The notes: generated by a model not told the origin, from the letters alone. DNA of 64,000 bases from Mucilaginibacter sp. MD40 (GCF_002288635.1 NZ_NRSW01000001.1:243086-307085), one strand, 5' to 3'; positions 51,979 to 61,064 are shown, counted from the stretch's first letter. Made by a program: numbers and translations.

Positions 51979-52079
51979 TTCAAAAATAACGAAAATGGCG
52001 GCTTGTTAGATATGCGACTCATGCGTTAAAACTCTTTAGCATAGCATTGGTTATGTTAATTCACATCAACAGTAACGCT

Positions 52080-52850
52080 ATGAGATCGATATGGAAAGGT
52101 TCATTAGGCTTTGGGCTGGTTAGCATACCGGTTAAGCTTTATTCGGCAGTGCAAACTACATCGCTTGACTTTGATATGCTGGACAACCGCGACCATGAAC
52201 GTATACGTTACCAGCGCGTTAATGAGAAAACTCACAAAGAAGTACCGTATGATAAGATTGTAAAGGGCTACAAGCTTAACGACGATTATGTGATAATGGA
52301 TGATGCCGACTTTGAGGCCGCGGCCCCCGAGAAAAGCAAGGTAATAGAAATTGAAAGCTTTGTTGATATTGATGAAGTGAACCCGATGTTTTATGAAACA
52401 TCCTATTACACCGAGCCCGACACCAAAAACAACAAAGCTTATGCACTATTGATACAGGCCTTAAAGCAATCGGGCAAGGCAGGCCTGGCACGTTTTGTTC
52501 TGCGCAGCACCGAAAGCCTTTGTATTGTGCACCCGGTAGAAAATGTGCTGGTAGTAACGCGCATACGGTTTGGCCAGCAAATACGCGGCACTGAAGAATT
52601 AAATGTTGCCGATGATGTGAAAGTAAGTAAGAAAGAACTGGATGTGGGCCTGGCCCTGATAAAGCAATACGCCGAAAAGTTTGATGTATCTAAATTCAAG
52701 GACGAGTATACCAATGAATTACTTAACATCATCAAGCAAAAATCTAAAGGTAAGCGGGCAACCATAAAAAAACTTAAACCGCATAAAACAAAAAGTAATG
52801 ATCTGTACGATCAGTTAATGCAAAGCTTGCAGACCAAGAAAGGAGCTTAA
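52080..52850 (+). CDS. ku: Ku protein for non-homologous end joining
   Basis: This 256-residue bacterial Ku forms a ring on DNA ends. It starts MRSIWKGSLGFGLVSIPVKL, the family signature, followed by YQRVNEKTHKEVPYDKIVKGY, ETSYYTEPDTKNNKAYALLIQAL and a basic C terminus (KSKGKRATIKKLKPHKTKSN). I chose the ATG at 52080; the frame extends to 52047 without conserved sequence. No ligD lies in the window. It is followed by two stress-type four-helix genes. Confidence 0.95.
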   Translation: MRSIWKGSLGFGLVSIPVKLYSAVQTTSLDFDMLDNRDHERIRYQRVNEKTHKEVPYDKIVKGYKLNDDYVIMDDADFEAAAPEKSKVIEIESFVDIDEVNPMFYETSYYTEPDTKNNKAYALLIQALKQSGKAGLARFVLRSTESLCIVHPVENVLVVTRIRFGQQIRGTEELNVADDVKVSKKELDVGLALIKQYAEKFDVSKFKDEYTNELLNIIKQKSKGKRATIKKLKPHKTKSNDLYDQLMQSLQTKKGA

Positions 52851-52926
52851 ATTAAATAATTATCCTAATAAGAAAACATATAGCGGTAGGTTGTGTTCTA
52901 TAAAAGAACATTAACATCTATATGCT

Positions 52927-53472
52927 ATGGCAACTAAAACAAAAAAATCACCCGAAACCACGGAAATAGCCGAAGAGTCGGCTTTGAACGAATTATTTAT
53001 TGATGAGTTAAAAGACATTTATTGGGCAGAGAAACACCTGACCAAAGCGCTGGACAAACTGGCTAAAAAAGCCACCACAGAAGAATTGCGCAATGCTATA
53101 TTAACACACAGAGACCAAACCGAAAACCAGATTACCCGCCTTGAGTCTGTTTTTGAATCTATCGATGAGAAAGCCGTGGCCAAGAAATGCGAAGCAATGG
53201 ACGGCTTGATCAAAGAAGCGGACGAGATTGTAAAAAGTACCGAAGATGGCAGCATTACACGTGATGCGGGCATTATTTCGGCCTGCCAGAAGGTAGAGCA
53301 TTATGAGATCGCGTCATACGGTACGCTTAAATCATTAGCCGGTGTCTTAGGTTATACCGAAGCGGTTGAACTACTGGACGCTACGCTGCAGGAAGAGAAG
53401 CAAACCGATGAATTGCTTACGCAATGTGCCGAATCGTCTATCAACCAACCGGCAAAAAGAGAAAAAGCATAA
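52927..53472 (+). CDS. Ferritin-like DUF892 (YciE/YciF-type) protein
   Basis: This 181-residue protein has a Lys-rich N terminus, then the DUF892 four-helix bundle (about 20-175): ELFIDELKDIYWAEKHLTKALDKLAKKATTEE, THRDQTENQITRLESVFESID and KVEHYEIASYGTLKSLAG, with E and H residues at ferritin-like diiron positions. YciF-type proteins are induced by stress and may bind metal. It lies 76 nt after ku. Confidence 0.9.
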   Translation: MATKTKKSPETTEIAEESALNELFIDELKDIYWAEKHLTKALDKLAKKATTEELRNAILTHRDQTENQITRLESVFESIDEKAVAKKCEAMDGLIKEADEIVKSTEDGSITRDAGIISACQKVEHYEIASYGTLKSLAGVLGYTEAVELLDATLQEEKQTDELLTQCAESSINQPAKREKA

Positions 53473-53493
53473 TTAAAATCTGAACAGAATTGT

Positions 53494-53524
53494 AAAGCCG
53501 CAATCAGGCAATTGCGGCTTTCTG
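53494..53524 (+). terminator. Terminator after the DUF892 gene
   Basis: Perfect 11-bp arms AAAGCCGCAAT and ATTGCGGCTTT around loop CAGGCA, followed by CTGTTT. Confidence 0.8.
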
Positions 53525-53646
53525 TTTATGTACCGGTCTTATAATTGTTTACCAACATTTGTTATTTCAATTTGAAAAATAATTAATTTCAAATTAAAGT
53601 ATGGCATGGTGGTTGCAATAAATTTATTAAATTAAAAACTACCATT

Positions 53647-54108
53647 ATGGAAACTACCACAGAAAAAGCAGTTGAAGTATTAAACGACTTAATAGAAATC
53701 AATAACGACCGCATTGATGGATTCACCCGTGCATCAAAAGACCTGGGCGAAGGTGATTTAGACCTTAAAGCAGTATTTGACAAATTTGCCAGCGACAGCC
53801 GCAAAAATGTACAGGAATTAAGTGCAGCCGTAGGTCAATTAGGTGGCGAGCTGGAAACAGGCAACTCTGTAAGCGGTACTTTACACCGCGCATGGATCGA
53901 TGTAAAAGCTACCTTTAGCGGCCACGACCGTAAAGCCATATTAGATGAGTGCGAACGTGGTGAGGATGCCATTAAAAAAGCATACCAGGACGCGTTAACC
54001 GAAGATAATGGCCTGGCACCACAACACATTGAAATGTTATCGCGCCAGCAGGATGCCGTTAACGAAGGCCATGATAGCATTAAAGCACTGCGTGACCTGC
54101 ATGCATAA
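53647..54108 (+). CDS. PA2169-like four-helix protein (DUF2383)
   Basis: This 153-residue protein fits the DUF2383 / PA2169 family: EVLNDLIEINNDRIDGFTRASKDL, then FDKFASDSRKNVQELSAAV with acidic and Gln residues, GTLHRAWIDVKATFSGHDRKAIL and ECERGEDAIKKAYQDAL. The fold is ferritin-like. It follows the DUF892 gene and ends at a terminator, so it is its own transcript. Function is unknown; stress response is likely from relatives. Confidence 0.9.
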   Translation: METTTEKAVEVLNDLIEINNDRIDGFTRASKDLGEGDLDLKAVFDKFASDSRKNVQELSAAVGQLGGELETGNSVSGTLHRAWIDVKATFSGHDRKAILDECERGEDAIKKAYQDALTEDNGLAPQHIEMLSRQQDAVNEGHDSIKALRDLHA

Positions 54109-54127
54109 TACATTTGATTAATTTAAA

Positions 54128-54168
54128 GAGAGCCACTTGCTAAAACAAGTGGCTCTTTTGTTTTTTTG
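54128..54168 (+). terminator. Terminator after the DUF2383 gene
   Basis: Arms AGAGCCACTTG and CAAGTGGCTCT around loop CTAAAA, followed by T-rich sequence (TTTTGTTTTTTTG). Confidence 0.85.
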
Positions 54169-54198
54169 TTAGGATGAACAGTTTAGGGCATTTAACCG

Positions 54199-54206
54199 TA
54201 TCTTTG
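54199..54206 (+). promoter_or_regulatory. Promoter -7 box of the desaturase gene
   Basis: TATCTTTG lies 32 nt before the GTG at 54239, giving a short leader. Confidence 0.5.
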
Positions 54207-54238
54207 TATCCTTTTATAAATACTGCAAATTTACAAGT

Positions 54239-54973
54239 GTGATTATTTTAATATTTTTTCTTGCGCATTGGTTTCTGTCGCTATTCTTTCAAACGTTTTT
54301 CCTGCACCGTTACGCGTCTCATAAAATGTTTACCACCAATAAGTTTTTTGAGCGTACATTTTATGTTATGACCTATATTTTCCAGGGGTCGTCATATTTA
54401 AACCCGCGTGCTTATGCTATTATGCACCGCGAGCACCATGCCTACAGTGATACGGAGAAAGATCCGCATTCGCCCCACTTTTTTAAGGACGTTTTCCAGA
54501 TGATGTGGTACACCGCTCAAACGTATAAAATGCACGAACGACGTTTAAAAGAACCGGAAGAACGTTTTAGGGGCAACTACCCTGAGTGGAAGTTCCTTGA
54601 CGTAATTGCTTCATCAATGGTATCACGTATCGTATTCGGTTTGCTATATGTAGCTTTTTACATTCAGTTTGCTACCGCCTGGTGGATGTTCCTGCTGCTA
54701 CCCATACATTTTCTGATGGGCCCGCTGCATGGAGCCATTGTAAACTGGTGTGGCCACAAATACGGTTACGCTAACTTTGATAACAACGATAAATCAAAAA
54801 ACACTACCCCTTTTGATTTCCTGATGCTTGGCGAATTATTCCAGAACAACCACCATAAACGCCCAAACAGCGCAAACTTCGGCGCTAAATGGTTCGAGAT
54901 AGACCCTGTTTACCCGGTAATGAAACTGATGCACTGGGCAAAGATCATCAAGCTGAGAAAAGCGTACGCCTGA
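54239..54973 (+). CDS. Membrane fatty-acid (acyl-CoA) desaturase
   Basis: This 244-residue di-iron membrane desaturase introduces a double bond into acyl chains, presumably to keep membranes fluid. The three histidine boxes are HRYASH (His23-His28), HREHHAYSD and NNHHKRPN. It starts at GTG 54239; no in-frame ATG is near. A terminator follows at about 54998-55030. Confidence 0.92.
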   Translation: MIILIFFLAHWFLSLFFQTFFLHRYASHKMFTTNKFFERTFYVMTYIFQGSSYLNPRAYAIMHREHHAYSDTEKDPHSPHFFKDVFQMMWYTAQTYKMHERRLKEPEERFRGNYPEWKFLDVIASSMVSRIVFGLLYVAFYIQFATAWWMFLLLPIHFLMGPLHGAIVNWCGHKYGYANFDNNDKSKNTTPFDFLMLGELFQNNHHKRPNSANFGAKWFEIDPVYPVMKLMHWAKIIKLRKAYA

Positions 54974-54997
54974 TAGCGTTGAAAGTATAATATATAG

Positions 54998-55030
54998 AGG
55001 CGAAAGGTGATGAACTTTTCGCCTTTTTTT
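54998..55030 (+). terminator. Terminator after the desaturase gene
   Basis: The arms AGGCGAAA (54998-55005) and TTTCGCCT (55017-55024) are followed by T6. Confidence 0.75.
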
Positions 55031-55225
55031 ATTATTACCGAATACGTAAGCAATAAGCCTCACCTAAATCCTCTCCAAAGTACGGGACTTAAAAAGGATT
55101 GTGTTTTAGAACCCTCTCCTCTGTATAAGATAGATTAAGGCTAACGATTGCTTCTCTCCTTGTAATAGCGGGATTTATCCGGCGTTACTTCAGAGCAGGC
55201 CGGGTTAGGCTTCATCTCTTTTTCT

Positions 55226-55233
55226 TATCTTTG
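55226..55233 (+). promoter_or_regulatory. Promoter -7 box of the aminotransferase gene
   Basis: TATCTTTG lies 19 nt before the ATG at 55253. Confidence 0.55.
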
Positions 55234-55252
55234 GCACTCAATATATCCTATA

Positions 55253-56509
55253 ATGAAAATATCGGTATTAGCACAAAATCTTCATGGCTCTGAGATCATC
55301 AAAATAGCCGGCGAGATAAACGAATTGAAAAAACAGGGCCAGAATATTGCCAACCTCACCATTGGCGATTTCGACGCTGATATTTACCCTATCCCGGCCG
55401 AACTGCGCGATGGCATCATCGACGCTTACAATCATAACCAAACCAACTACCCACCGGCTGATGGTATGCTTAGCCTGCGCGAGAGCGTTTCTGCATTCCT
55501 TAACCGTACTTTGGGGTTGGATTATGCTGCTAACCAGATACTGATATCAGGCGGATCGCGCCCTTTAATATATTCTACTTACCTGGCCTTAGTTGACCCG
55601 GGCGATAAAGTGGTTTTCCCTACACCATCATGGAACAATAACCACTACTGCGACCTTACCGGTGCCGAAGCCGTATTGGTAGAAACCCGCCCCGAAAATA
55701 ACTTTATGCCTACGGCAGATGAGATACGCCCGCACCTGAAAGGCGCTACCTTGCTGGCACTGTGTTCGCCGCTTAACCCCACCGGTACCATGTTTGGTAA
55801 AAAGGACCTGGAAGAAATATGCGACCTGGTGATTGCCGAAAACAAAAGCCGTAGCGCGGATGAAAAACCGCTGTACCTTTTGTATGATCAGATCTATTCT
55901 CAGCTAACCTTCGGCGAGTACAAACATTATGATCCGGTGACCCTTCGCCCGGAGTTGAAAGATTACACCGTGTTTATTGACGGCGGCTCAAAATGTTTTG
56001 CCGCTACCGGTGTTCGTGTAGGCTGGGGTTTCGGCCCGGCGTTTATCATCAATAACATGAAGGCTATTGTTGGCCACATGGGTGCCTGGTCGCCAAAGGC
56101 CGAGCAGGTTGCTATGGCCGAATACCTGAAAAATGAAGGTTTCGTGAACAGCTACCTGGATACCCTGAAAGACAGGATACAGGCAAGCCTGAATACCCTG
56201 CATGAAGGTTTCCAGCAATTAAAAGCGGAAGGCTTCGCGGTTGATTCGATAGAGCCGATGGGCGCTATTTATCTGACCATTAAGTTAGACTATACCGGCA
56301 AAACAACCCCGGATGGCAAAGTACTGGAGAACAGCGCCGACGTAAACTTCTACCTGATAAAAGAAGCAGGTGTAGCCTTTGTACCATTCTCAGCTTTCGG
56401 CACAGGCGAAGAAGTGACCTGGTTCAGGGCATCAGTAGGCGCCACTGCATTGGAAGATATCGAGCAGATGACACCACGCATCAGAACAGCTTTAGCTAAA
56501 CTGAAATAA
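55253..56509 (+). CDS. Class I/II PLP-dependent aminotransferase
   Basis: This 418-residue aminotransferase of the aspartate aminotransferase fold shows NLTIGDFD, NYPPADGMLSLRESV, ISGGSRPLIYSTYLALVDPGDKVVFPTPSWNN, CSPLNPTGTMF, LYDQIYSQLTF and the PLP-Lys segment FIDGGSKCFAATGVRVGW. Substrate is not clear; aspartate-, aromatic- or kynurenine-type are all possible. No partner gene helps. Confidence 0.9.
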   Translation: MKISVLAQNLHGSEIIKIAGEINELKKQGQNIANLTIGDFDADIYPIPAELRDGIIDAYNHNQTNYPPADGMLSLRESVSAFLNRTLGLDYAANQILISGGSRPLIYSTYLALVDPGDKVVFPTPSWNNNHYCDLTGAEAVLVETRPENNFMPTADEIRPHLKGATLLALCSPLNPTGTMFGKKDLEEICDLVIAENKSRSADEKPLYLLYDQIYSQLTFGEYKHYDPVTLRPELKDYTVFIDGGSKCFAATGVRVGWGFGPAFIINNMKAIVGHMGAWSPKAEQVAMAEYLKNEGFVNSYLDTLKDRIQASLNTLHEGFQQLKAEGFAVDSIEPMGAIYLTIKLDYTGKTTPDGKVLENSADVNFYLIKEAGVAFVPFSAFGTGEEVTWFRASVGATALEDIEQMTPRIRTALAKLK

Positions 56510-56524
56510 AGAAACAATCTCATC

Positions 56525-56553
56525 TTAAACCCTCCCTTTTAGGGAGGGTTTAA
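56525..56553. repeat. CCCTCCC/GGGAGGG hairpin between aminotransferase and methyltransferase genes
   Basis: The perfect 12-bp arms TTAAACCCTCCC and GGGAGGGTTTAA around loop TTTTA lack a T run, so a dispersed repeat is as likely as a terminator. It lies 22 nt before the methyltransferase start. Confidence 0.65.
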
Positions 56554-56574
56554 GTGGGACCATAAACCTTTACC

Positions 56575-57285
56575 ATGCCAAACGGAACACTCTATCTCAT
56601 ACCTGTCCCCCTTGCTGATGATGCCGCGGCTAAATCATTTACGCCGTACCTTACCGATACCATTAACAGCATTAAGGAATACATTGTAGAGAATGAGAAA
56701 ACCGCCCGCAAGTTCCTGAAACAAGCCGGACTAAAAACGCCGCAAAGCGAACTGCTGATACATGATTACGGCAAGCATAATCGCGACAGCGGACTGAAGG
56801 ATTTTTTTAAGGGATTATTGGCCGGTAACGATGTTGGCCTCATGAGCGAGGCTGGTTGCCCCGGCATAGCCGACCCCGGCGCTGATATTGTTGCCGAAGC
56901 GCATCGCAAAGGGATAACGGTAGTGCCATTGGTGGGGCCAAGCTCTATCTTGCTGGCGCTTATGGCATCCGGATTTAACGGACAAAGTTTTACCTTTCAC
57001 GGCTATTTGCCGATAGACAAAGCTGACCGCACACGCCGCATTAAGGAGCTGGAGAATGCTGCCGAGCGCCATAAACAAACGCAATTGTTTATTGAAACTC
57101 CGTTCCGCAATGATAGCATGCTGCAGGAAGTTTTAAAAACCTGCAAACCCAATACGCGCCTTTGCATTGCCTGCGATATTACGGCACCTACAGAATTTAT
57201 AAAAACCCAAACCATAGCAGCCTGGCAAAAACAGGTGCCCGATCTGCGGAAACGACCGGCTATATTCCTGCTATTCCACGCCTGA
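56575..57285 (+). CDS. SAM-dependent tetrapyrrole-methylase-fold methyltransferase (RsmI-like)
   Basis: This 236-residue protein of the tetrapyrrole methylase fold resembles RsmI, the 16S rRNA 2'-O-methyltransferase, in its central and C-terminal parts: DVGLMSEAGCPGIADPGADIVAEAHRKG, VVPLVGPSSILLALMASGF, FTFHGYLP, FIETPFRND and CIACDITAPTEFIKTQ. The N-terminal GTLYLIPVPL is close to the RsmI start. It is shorter than classical RsmI (about 285), so it may be a paralog with another target. Its stop overlaps the next ATG (TGATG). Confidence 0.85.
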   Translation: MPNGTLYLIPVPLADDAAAKSFTPYLTDTINSIKEYIVENEKTARKFLKQAGLKTPQSELLIHDYGKHNRDSGLKDFFKGLLAGNDVGLMSEAGCPGIADPGADIVAEAHRKGITVVPLVGPSSILLALMASGFNGQSFTFHGYLPIDKADRTRRIKELENAAERHKQTQLFIETPFRNDSMLQEVLKTCKPNTRLCIACDITAPTEFIKTQTIAAWQKQVPDLRKRPAIFLLFHA

Positions 57286-58886
57286 TGCTGAGGCCGCCGC
57301 AACATACCAGCGTGCTCATTGTAGGAGCAGGTCCATCAGGATTGATGATGGCCGCGCAATTGCTGCGCTACGGTATACAACCGGTTATTATTGATAGTAA
57401 GCCCGGCCCTACAGACCAATCAAAAGCTTTGGCTGTGCAGGCGCGTTCGCTGGAGATCTATCGGCAAATGGGGGTGGTTGACAAAATATTACAGGAGGGC
57501 AAGAAAGCCAAAGGTTTAGCCTATTTTAAGGATGGAGATTACCTTGCAGAACTCAACCTTAATCAAATTGGTAGCCAGCAAACGCTGTTTCCATACATCC
57601 TGCTCTATCCACAAAGTAAAAACGAACGTGTACTGCTCGATTATTTAACACAAGCTACCTGCCCTGTTTACTGGCAAACCTCGCTTGTACAATTACGCCA
57701 GTTAGGCACTAAAAGCGAAGCGACCTTGCAGGCGGGCGAGCATACTTACCGAATCACCTGCGATTATGTAATAGGCGCTGATGGCGCGCATAGTACTGTG
57801 CGCAAGCAAATGGGCATGCATTTTAGCGGTGATACCTACAAGCATAAGTTTTTCCTGGCAGATGTTAAGCTAAGATCGGTTATGGATGATCAGCTCATCA
57901 CTTTGTACATGGATAAACAGGGCTTCGCCGGTTTTTTCCCGCTGCCGGAAGCCGATAGTTTCAGGATAGTAGCCAGTTTGCCCGACGAGTTAGAGGATGA
58001 AGAAAACCCAACGCTTGAGGCGGTTCTGCCTGCTTTAAACAGGATCACCAAAAGAGAGATTCATGTAGAAAAGATCAATTGGTTCACCACATATAAACTG
58101 CATCATCGTATGGCTACGCAGTTTAATGAGGGTAACTGTTTCCTGGTGGGAGATGCCGCTCACATCCACTCGCCGGTTGGCGGCCAGGGCATGAACACCG
58201 GCCTGCAGGATGCTTATAACCTTGCCTGGAAACTGGCCGCGGTGATCAACGGACAAATAGCACCTCACATCATTAACAGCTACGGAGAGGAAAGAATGCC
58301 GGTAGCCAAAGAATTGCTAAATACTACCGATAGGATCTTCAACGTGGTTACTTCACGCACCTGGTTTGGCAATTTGTTAAAGCGCTATGTGGTACCACGC
58401 GTGCTCAAGTTTGGTTGGGAGAAAGAAAGTGCCCGCAATTTCTTTTTTAAACGAGCATCACAGATCGGCATCAGTTATCGCGATAGCAAACTGAGCTTAT
58501 CATTAGGCAGGCCGACCGAGATAAAAGCCGGCGACAGGCTACCCTACTTGGAAATTTTCGACGAAAAGAAAAAAGCTAACACTGATTTGCATAGCTGGTG
58601 CGCTAAATCCGGTTTCACGCTCCTTACCTTTGGCCAAGTGCAAGAAAGCTTTTTATTCACCATAGCCAAGTGGCTTACGCAGGATTACAACGGCGCTATC
58701 AATTTCTTTCATTTGCCATACTCATCATCAAACCAGCAAGTGTTTGATAGCTTGCAAATAGCAGAGGGCACACGCAAAGCCATCATCGTAAGGCCGGATA
58801 TGCATATCGGTTACCTCAATGACCTGATAGATATCAGCATGATGAATAATTACCTGCGAAATATTGTTGGTTTTAAAACCCGCTAA
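57285..58886 (+). CDS. FAD-dependent aromatic-ring monooxygenase
   Basis: This 533-residue class A flavoprotein hydroxylase has the FAD motif VLIVGAGPSGLMMAAQLLRYG (about 10-30), GADGAHSTVRKQMG and the second FAD motif CFLVGDAAHIHSPVGGQGMNTGLQDAYNLAWKL. A C-terminal thioredoxin-like part (about 400-533) is typical of phenol-hydroxylase-like members. The ATG at 57285 overlaps the methyltransferase stop by one base, coupling translation. The frame extending to 57162 is only overlap. Substrate unknown. Confidence 0.9.
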   Translation: MLRPPQHTSVLIVGAGPSGLMMAAQLLRYGIQPVIIDSKPGPTDQSKALAVQARSLEIYRQMGVVDKILQEGKKAKGLAYFKDGDYLAELNLNQIGSQQTLFPYILLYPQSKNERVLLDYLTQATCPVYWQTSLVQLRQLGTKSEATLQAGEHTYRITCDYVIGADGAHSTVRKQMGMHFSGDTYKHKFFLADVKLRSVMDDQLITLYMDKQGFAGFFPLPEADSFRIVASLPDELEDEENPTLEAVLPALNRITKREIHVEKINWFTTYKLHHRMATQFNEGNCFLVGDAAHIHSPVGGQGMNTGLQDAYNLAWKLAAVINGQIAPHIINSYGEERMPVAKELLNTTDRIFNVVTSRTWFGNLLKRYVVPRVLKFGWEKESARNFFFKRASQIGISYRDSKLSLSLGRPTEIKAGDRLPYLEIFDEKKKANTDLHSWCAKSGFTLLTFGQVQESFLFTIAKWLTQDYNGAINFFHLPYSSSNQQVFDSLQIAEGTRKAIIVRPDMHIGYLNDLIDISMMNNYLRNIVGFKTR

Positions 58887-58962
58887 AAAGCTATGCCCCC
58901 GCATTGCTGCAGAGGCATAAACACTAAACCAAACACTATTATGAAAAAAATCAGGCGTTCTG

Positions 58963-59487
58963 TTATGCGGCTAATACATTCTGTTTATTTGAGGTAGCAA
59001 TGCCAACAGGCTGGTAGCTGCTTATGGCTAAATGATCCTGCATTTTTACGGTGAATGTAGTTTCGCCGCTATTGGCAGATAGTACCAGGTATTCGCCTAT
59101 GGTATTTAAAAGCAGTAATTCACTGGTTATGTAATTAATGGCAACTTTGTGTGCGCTGACGTCGGTGATGTCAGATTCTATTAATTCCATTTGGGGTACC
59201 TCAAAATTGATGCTGTTCCCAAGTGTATCAGTAAGTACCGGTATCTTATTCTTAAGCGTCTCAATAAAGTACCCTATTACAAAACTTAGCTTGTAATGTA
59301 ACGAGTTGGCCCTGCCATCGTTATTCTTCATCTCGCTAAATGTCCTTAATACGTTGCCGGGATTATAGGCCTGTGACTTTAACAGAAACTCCCGGTAAGA
59401 TGCCGAGAGGATACTGCGCTCAAAATCTGTTTTGGCCGATGAATCGATAACCTGTTTATAAGTAAGTTTAATGATAGCTTTAGACAT
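58963..59487 (-). CDS. Hypothetical protein, 174 residues
   Basis: It starts at the ATG at 59487 (MSKAIIKLTYKQVIDSS); the longer frame to 59571 would overlap the dioxygenase gene. No known domain is recognised; a helical N-terminal half (FERSILSASYREFLLKSQAY) is followed by a strand-rich C-terminal half with the VALFTVKMQDHLAISSY-like segment. It is 37 nt downstream of the exported dioxygenase gene, so it may be co-transcribed with it. Confidence 0.65.
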   Translation of the reverse strand: MSKAIIKLTYKQVIDSSAKTDFERSILSASYREFLLKSQAYNPGNVLRTFSEMKNNDGRANSLHYKLSFVIGYFIETLKNKIPVLTDTLGNSINFEVPQMELIESDITDVSAHKVAINYITSELLLLNTIGEYLVLSANSGETTFTVKMQDHLAISSYQPVGIATSNKQNVLAA

Positions 59488-59524
59488 AACGGTAGTTTTT
59501 GTGATTGATATTGTCCCGGTGATC

Positions 59525-60253
59525 TTATAATGCAATGCCGAATGTATATGTGCCCGTGTAGCCAGCTGCAATGCTGCCTGTTAAAGATGGCGTTTCGTTA
59601 GCCAGGTCGGTAGCCGAGTTTCCCAGAATGCCGTCATTAGCGTTACGGGTGGTGTTTACCCCTACGCCGTAATGCGTATGCACCGCATCAGAGATATTTT
59701 CAGGAAAGGCAAACTGGGCTGTCTTTTTTAATACATTGTTCACAAATATCTCGAAGTGGATATGTGTTGCCCTGCCCTGGTACCAGCCCGGATAAACTGT
59801 GGTAAAGGTTACAGCACCCTTAGCATCTGTGGTTTGGTAACCGCGTAAGAAAGTTTCGCCTACAAAGCTTTTACCGTTTTGGTTTCCATAGCCCGAGTAG
59901 TAGCCATCTTTACTGCAATGCCATATATCAACTCGTGCATTCTGCACTACATTACAATTATCGTTGGTATTTACTACCAGTAAGTTAAGCACTAACGGCA
60001 CGCCTGTTTGTCCGCCGGTAATGTCTGACCGGTCAAGCGGGTTCTTTAACTCACCGCCGGGATAAGGATAAGGGCCTTCTACCTCAGTAGGAGTTACACG
60101 GCAGGCGCTGCTGCCTGCATTAGTATCAGCCGATGTTGTAGAACCGGTGCTGTCAATCGCCGCATCTGCCGAATCCTTTTTACAGGCGTCCAACAGCATG
60201 GGCGTTGCCGCGGCGGCGATGGCGAATGATCTTAAAAAATGTTTACGTTCCAT
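59525..60253 (-). CDS. Exported intradiol ring-cleavage dioxygenase
   Basis: This 242-residue protein resembles catechol 1,2- / protocatechuate 3,4-dioxygenases, which open a catechol ring using non-haem Fe(III). The family segments are TPTEVEGPYPYPGGEL, RVDIWHCSKDGYYSGYGNQ (first Fe-ligand Tyr) and TVYPGWYQGRATHIHFEIFVN (second Tyr and two His). The N terminus has a hydrophobic region ending MLLDACKK, a likely lipoprotein lipobox (LLDAC), so the enzyme is probably membrane-anchored outside the cytoplasm. This is unusual, since most are cytosolic. Confidence 0.86.
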   Translation of the reverse strand: MERKHFLRSFAIAAAATPMLLDACKKDSADAAIDSTGSTTSADTNAGSSACRVTPTEVEGPYPYPGGELKNPLDRSDITGGQTGVPLVLNLLVVNTNDNCNVVQNARVDIWHCSKDGYYSGYGNQNGKSFVGETFLRGYQTTDAKGAVTFTTVYPGWYQGRATHIHFEIFVNNVLKKTAQFAFPENISDAVHTHYGVGVNTTRNANDGILGNSATDLANETPSLTGSIAAGYTGTYTFGIAL

Positions 60254-60363
60254 ATTTACAGAATTAGCAGGGGTGTGCGTTTATTTATTTCTGTAAAAGT
60301 AGATAGCTGGTAGAAAGTATTGAAAAGGGTATCGGTAAACGCCTGTTTTGTATCGATTACGCT

Positions 60364-61059
60364 TTACTTCATCCAGTTACGGACGAAATCAGCATAGCTA
60401 TCGCTCACCGGCAATTCAATAGCAGGTAGTTTAACCTTACGGTTTTGTATGGAGATGATCTTGTTTACAGGCACAATATAACTACGGTGTATACGCTGAA
60501 ACCTACCCTCGGGAAGTTTCTCTAAAACCCGTTTAAGGGGCATAAGTGTAAGGATGGTTTTGTCAAACTGGAGATGTATCTTGATATAGTCTTCCATACT
60601 TTCTATGTATTCAATATCCTTGTGGTTTATCTTCACCATTTTGTACTCCGAATAAACATACAGGCTTTCACCCTCGCCATCACCGTTGGTAGCATTTTTG
60701 TAACGATGATAGTCGGCCGCTTTTTCAATAGCCTTACCAAAACGTGCAACGTCAATAGGCTTAAGCAGGTAATCTATGGCCTCCAATTCAAAACCCTCAA
60801 AAGCAAAGTTTTTATACGCGGTGGTAAATATCACCATTGGCTTTTTATCCAGCGCACGCACCAGGTCAATGCCGGTAATATCGGGCATGTTAATGTCTAT
60901 GAATAGCAGATCAATGACGTTGTTCCGCAGGTATTCAGCGCCGGCAATGGCATCCTCAAAAGTTTGCATCAGGTTAAGCGACGGGAACTTGGAGATGTAG
61001 TTTTTCATCAGTTCCAATGCCAGCGGCTCATCATCTATGGCAACACATTTCAATTGCAT
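60364..61059 (-). CDS. LytTR-family response regulator
   Basis: This 231-residue protein has a receiver domain (about 1-118) with phosphoacceptor Asp in LLFIDINMPDITGI, T of FTTAYKNFA and K of LKPIDVARFG, followed by a LytTR DNA-binding domain (about 135-231) with VKINHKDIEYIESMEDY and RIHRSYIVPVNKI. It lies 5 nt downstream of the sensor kinase gene and acts as its partner. Confidence 0.96.
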   Translation of the reverse strand: MQLKCVAIDDEPLALELMKNYISKFPSLNLMQTFEDAIAGAEYLRNNVIDLLFIDINMPDITGIDLVRALDKKPMVIFTTAYKNFAFEGFELEAIDYLLKPIDVARFGKAIEKAADYHRYKNATNGDGEGESLYVYSEYKMVKINHKDIEYIESMEDYIKIHLQFDKTILTLMPLKRVLEKLPEGRFQRIHRSYIVPVNKIISIQNRKVKLPAIELPVSDSYADFVRNWMK

Positions 61060-61064
61060 ATTTA

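Noticed and set aside
57162-57284. 41-codon extension of the FAD monooxygenase
   Set aside because: It overlaps the methyltransferase gene in another frame, and the FAD motif starts correctly from the ATG at 57285.
58941-58997. Plus-strand frame starting ATGAAAAAAATC
   Set aside because: It has only 18 codons and overlaps the convergent hypothetical gene. It could be the remnant of a lost gene, but nothing more supports it.
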